Shown here in pieces: positions 62,048-64,000 of a DNA stretch of 64,000 bases. The notes under the pieces are model-generated. The model had not been told where the DNA came from. It saw nothing but the letters and a program-made list of their open reading frames with translations, and did no database searches. Position numbers and translations under genes: made by a program. The stretch is from Octadecabacter temperatus (GTDB lineage Bacteria > Pseudomonadota > Alphaproteobacteria > Rhodobacterales > Rhodobacteraceae). Each line of letters opens with the position of its first letter. Position 1 is the first letter of the stretch. The stretch covers positions 3,160,501 to 3,224,500 of the forward strand of contig NZ_CP012160.1 in NCBI RefSeq assembly GCF_001187845.1. The letters run 5' to 3'.

Positions 62048-63319
62048 TTATCCGAACAGTGATAGGATGGACTGTGGAGAAGAGTTAGCAATGGACAGGG
62101 ATTGCACACCAAGTTGTTGCTGTACCTGAAGCGCCTGCAAACGAGCCGACGTTTCTTCCATGTCTGCATCTACCATCGAGCCAATACCAGAAGTCAGGCT
62201 GTCAGACAGGCTGCTAATGAAGGCTGCTTGTGTTTCGAGTCGCCCTTCAACAGAACCGAATGAAGCTGCCGCATCGATTGCACCGTCAAGCATGTCCTCA
62301 ATTTCAGAAAGGGCACCTGTTGCATTGTTAACAACATCAATGCTTTCCAGGCCAGCCAATGCGCCGGACCCGCGTGAAACGCCGTACTCGATAGCGATGC
62401 CCGCTTCACTCGTGAGGTTCTCAACCGTCAAAGTACCAGCCGTTGTAAGATCGAAGGCGAAGTCGTCGGTCGATAGGCCTGCATTCTGAAGAGAGTCCTT
62501 GAGACCACTTGCGACAGACGCATCGGTATCACCCTCGCTAACGCGGTAGCTCCCCTGAATGTCGCCGATTTTCATCTCAACAACGTCGCCGACAGCAAGA
62601 CCATTCACAACAGTATCGTCAACACCAGCTGTTGAGGTTTTGAGTGCGCTGGATCCGCCGGCGGCACCGGACGTGTCTAAGAACGTAAACCCGGTGATGT
62701 CGACTTCATCGGCCCCACCGTTTGCGGCTAGCGTTGCAACACTTGCGCTACCTGTTCCGGTGCCAGCCGTGATATCCAAGCCGGCAGAAGTGGAAAGGTT
62801 TTGCGTGTCAACGCCAATGGTGCTTGCGGTAACCCCACCCGAGCTATCACGGTCAAGTGAGGACAGAACATTGATCCCAGTGTTGCCGTTTGAGTTGGTC
62901 CCCGTGTTCGAACCGTCGACAAGGTTTTGTCCGTTGAATTGCGCAGCGCCAATGACGGATTTAATTTGGTCTGTCAGGGCGTTGATATCATCTTGAATAA
63001 CAGAACGATCAACGTTTTCTTCTTGTGCGGCAACAATCTTACCTTTGATGTCCGTCAGAAGATCGGTCACTGTTTCAGATGCATTCCGCGCGACAGCAAC
63101 AGTAGACTCACCGAGGCTCAAACTATCGGAAATGGCTTTGAAGCCTTTAACGTCGCTTTCCATTGTTTTGGAGATAGACCAAACGGCCGCATTGTCTTTT
63201 GCAGACGCCACATCCTTACCGGTTGAGATCATCGACTGGGTATCGGAAAGGTCGTTGTTGATAGATTTGAGAGTTTGAAGCGCAACCATTGCGCTGTTGT
63301 TTGTCAGAATACTGGACAT
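62048..63319 (-). CDS. fliC: Flagellin
   Basis: The 423-residue protein has conserved N-terminal (SSILTNNSAMVALQTLKSIN, STGKDVASAKDNAAVWSISK) and C-terminal (LQVQQQLGVQSLSIANSSPQ) D0/D1 regions with a variable, Thr/Ser/Gly-rich middle (about 145-300), the surface part and a plausible glycosylation target. It lacks cysteine. AGGA lies 9 bases before the ATG. It is preceded by a leader of about 160 nt from the candidate CtrA box and followed by a strong terminator. Confidence 0.95.
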   Translation of the reverse strand: MSSILTNNSAMVALQTLKSINNDLSDTQSMISTGKDVASAKDNAAVWSISKTMESDVKGFKAISDSLSLGESTVAVARNASETVTDLLTDIKGKIVAAQEENVDRSVIQDDINALTDQIKSVIGAAQFNGQNLVDGSNTGTNSNGNTGINVLSSLDRDSSGGVTASTIGVDTQNLSTSAGLDITAGTGTGSASVATLAANGGADEVDITGFTFLDTSGAAGGSSALKTSTAGVDDTVVNGLAVGDVVEMKIGDIQGSYRVSEGDTDASVASGLKDSLQNAGLSTDDFAFDLTTAGTLTVENLTSEAGIAIEYGVSRGSGALAGLESIDVVNNATGALSEIEDMLDGAIDAAASFGSVEGRLETQAAFISSLSDSLTSGIGSMVDADMEETSARLQALQVQQQLGVQSLSIANSSPQSILSLFG

Positions 63320-63340
63320 ATTTTGGGTCCTACAATTTAG

Positions 63341-63355
63341 GGCGCGTTTTGCGCC
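63341..63355 (-). promoter_or_regulatory. Hairpin in fliC mRNA leader
   Basis: GGCGC (63341-63345) pairs with GCGCC (63351-63355) around a 5-base loop, just upstream of the fliC ribosome-binding site. FlbT binds flagellin leaders in Caulobacter, so this structured leader is a possible FlbT target; that is inference. Confidence 0.4.
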
Positions 63356-63477
63356 AAGTTTTCAAGAACCAACCCCATGTTTGTGAAGTTGGAAGGGACG
63401 CCATTCTGACGGATACCTGATCCAGTAAGGACCAGTGCCACCCATGTGGGGTGCACGGCCAACATGCGCATAACCAA

Positions 63478-63492
63478 CTAACGAGGCCTTAA
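63478..63492 (-). promoter_or_regulatory. Candidate CtrA-binding site upstream of fliC
   Basis: Read leftward the sequence is TTAAGGCCTCGTTAG, one mismatch from TTAA-N7-TTAA and the same variant as at 45346. It lies 159 bp upstream of the fliC ATG, in the 210-bp gap before the FlgN-like gene. Confidence 0.45.
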
Positions 63493-63529
63493 CGCGTGAG
63501 GGCCATATTCACGGCCTTTGACGACAATT

Positions 63530-63862
63530 TTAATAACGTCGTTCCGTGCCATGTTCAGGTTGCGAAATCTGCGTGGCTTTGCCTGAAGAGTCATAGCTTG
63601 AAAGTGTTGTGCGTGCTGCCCGTTGTTGGCGTAGCGTTGTAACGACAGCGGTCACTCCTTCATGCGCTGCCGCGAAGAGAGTGCTGTTGCGCGCCAAGGC
63701 AGTCGACAAAAGTTTCAGTTCGGCGGCGTTCGCGTCATCAAATTGTGTCGACAACGATTCCTTTTCTGCAACCAACGCGCCGACGGTGTCGAAGTCACCC
63801 TTCAACAGGGCAAGGTGCTCAATTTTTAATAAGCGTGCTAATTGATCTACGGCTTTCGTCAT
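63530..63862 (-). CDS. FlgN-like flagellar protein
   Basis: The 110-residue helical protein (AVDQLARLLKIEHLALLKGD, ALVAEKESLSTQFDDAN) has the layout of FlgN, the export chaperone for FlgK and FlgL, in which a helix binds substrate and a basic C-terminus follows. The start overlaps the stop of the flgJ-like gene by 4 bp. The FlgN assignment is by pattern and place. Confidence 0.65.
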   Translation of the reverse strand: MTKAVDQLARLLKIEHLALLKGDFDTVGALVAEKESLSTQFDDANAAELKLLSTALARNSTLFAAAHEGVTAVVTTLRQQRAARTTLSSYDSSGKATQISQPEHGTERRY

Positions 63863-64000
63863 TGGGATCGCGCCATCATCGCGTCAAACATGGACTGTGC
63901 CAGCCCGATTCCCCCGGCTGCTGTCATCTGTTTTGCCTGCTCGTCTCGCATGAACGAGGCGAACTGATCCTCACCCGCGCCACCGCCAAACGCCGATGGG
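63859..64000 (-). CDS. flgJ: Partial C-terminus of flagellar rod-binding protein (FlgJ N-domain type)
   Basis: Only the last 47 codons are in the window. They read PSAFGGGAGEDQFASFMRDE and then QAKQMTAAGGIGLAQSMFDA, ending MMARSQ, which matches the C-terminal half of rod-binding FlgJ-type proteins that lack a muramidase domain. The stop overlaps the FlgN-like start (ATGA). Confidence 0.8.
   Translation of the reverse strand, partial: PSAFGGGAGEDQFASFMRDEQAKQMTAAGGIGLAQSMFDAMMARSQ

Noticed and set aside
1..64000. CRISPR arrays, insertion sequences, prophage, tRNA and rRNA genes
   Set aside because: No regularly spaced repeats, transposase or integrase motifs, or tRNA/rRNA-like sequences were seen; the region looks like stable core genome.

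Overview
The window is a chromosomal segment of an alphaproteobacterium of the order Rhodobacterales, most likely a marine Roseobacter-group member. The evidence is the RegB/SenC/RegA redox cassette next to a kinase-less DivL-type PAS protein, the hemD-Mic60-hemY block, FlaF/FlbT flagellin control genes, the compact Rhodobacterales flagellar gene order, and sites matching the CtrA consensus. Genes are tightly packed, with many 1-11 bp overlaps. I see no tRNA, rRNA, transposon, prophage or CRISPR array.

Layout. Positions 1-4986 hold a cell-wall/tRNA-modification/signalling block: partial amgK-like kinase, tsaE, divL-like and regB leftward, then senC and regA rightward, with a perfect 13-bp inverted repeat between regB and senC. 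Positions 5026-19529 are mostly housekeeping: a LysR regulator, a GNAT enzyme, an HD phosphohydrolase, ahcY, an extensin-like protein, DUF2853 and DUF1761 proteins, a candidate structured RNA, EVE, YciI, gpsA, tsaD, hemD, Mic60, hemY, a histidinol-dehydrogenase-family enzyme resembling HpsN, and msrB. Positions 19529-26268 carry msrA, a hydantoinase/oxoprolinase-type protein and an ABC transporter operon (ynjF-ynjB-ynjC-ynjD) whose gene content matches the uncharacterised ynj operon of Escherichia coli. Positions 26428-32739 carry a c-type cytochrome, idi, divergent glpD/glpR and an oxidative sugar pair (Gfo/Idh sugar 1-dehydrogenase plus L-arabinonate dehydratase).

Positions 32936-36253 form a four-gene operon: an unrecognised protein, a TPR glycosyltransferase, a DUF6165-like protein and an FkbM methyltransferase. 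It ends 76 bp before the flagellar cluster and may decorate flagellin or another surface polymer. This is an inference from position.

Positions 36330-64000 are one large flagellar cluster: motB, flgEKLI, fliPNHF, fliL, a small coiled-coil protein, motE-like, motA, a 732-residue exported helical-repeat protein, flhA, fliR, flhB, a FliJ-like protein, a second FliL-like protein, flgHAGF, fliQ, fliE, flgCB, fliI, a DUF1217 protein, flbT, flaF, fliC, an FlgN-like protein and the end of a flgJ-like rod-binding gene. The cluster supplies most of the export apparatus, rod, rings, hook, junction, filament and stator. fliG and fliM are not in the window. Sites of the form TTAA-N7-TTAA/TTAG lie upstream of divL, between fliF and fliL, and upstream of fliC. 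This suggests CtrA control of both a CtrA-pathway regulator and motility.
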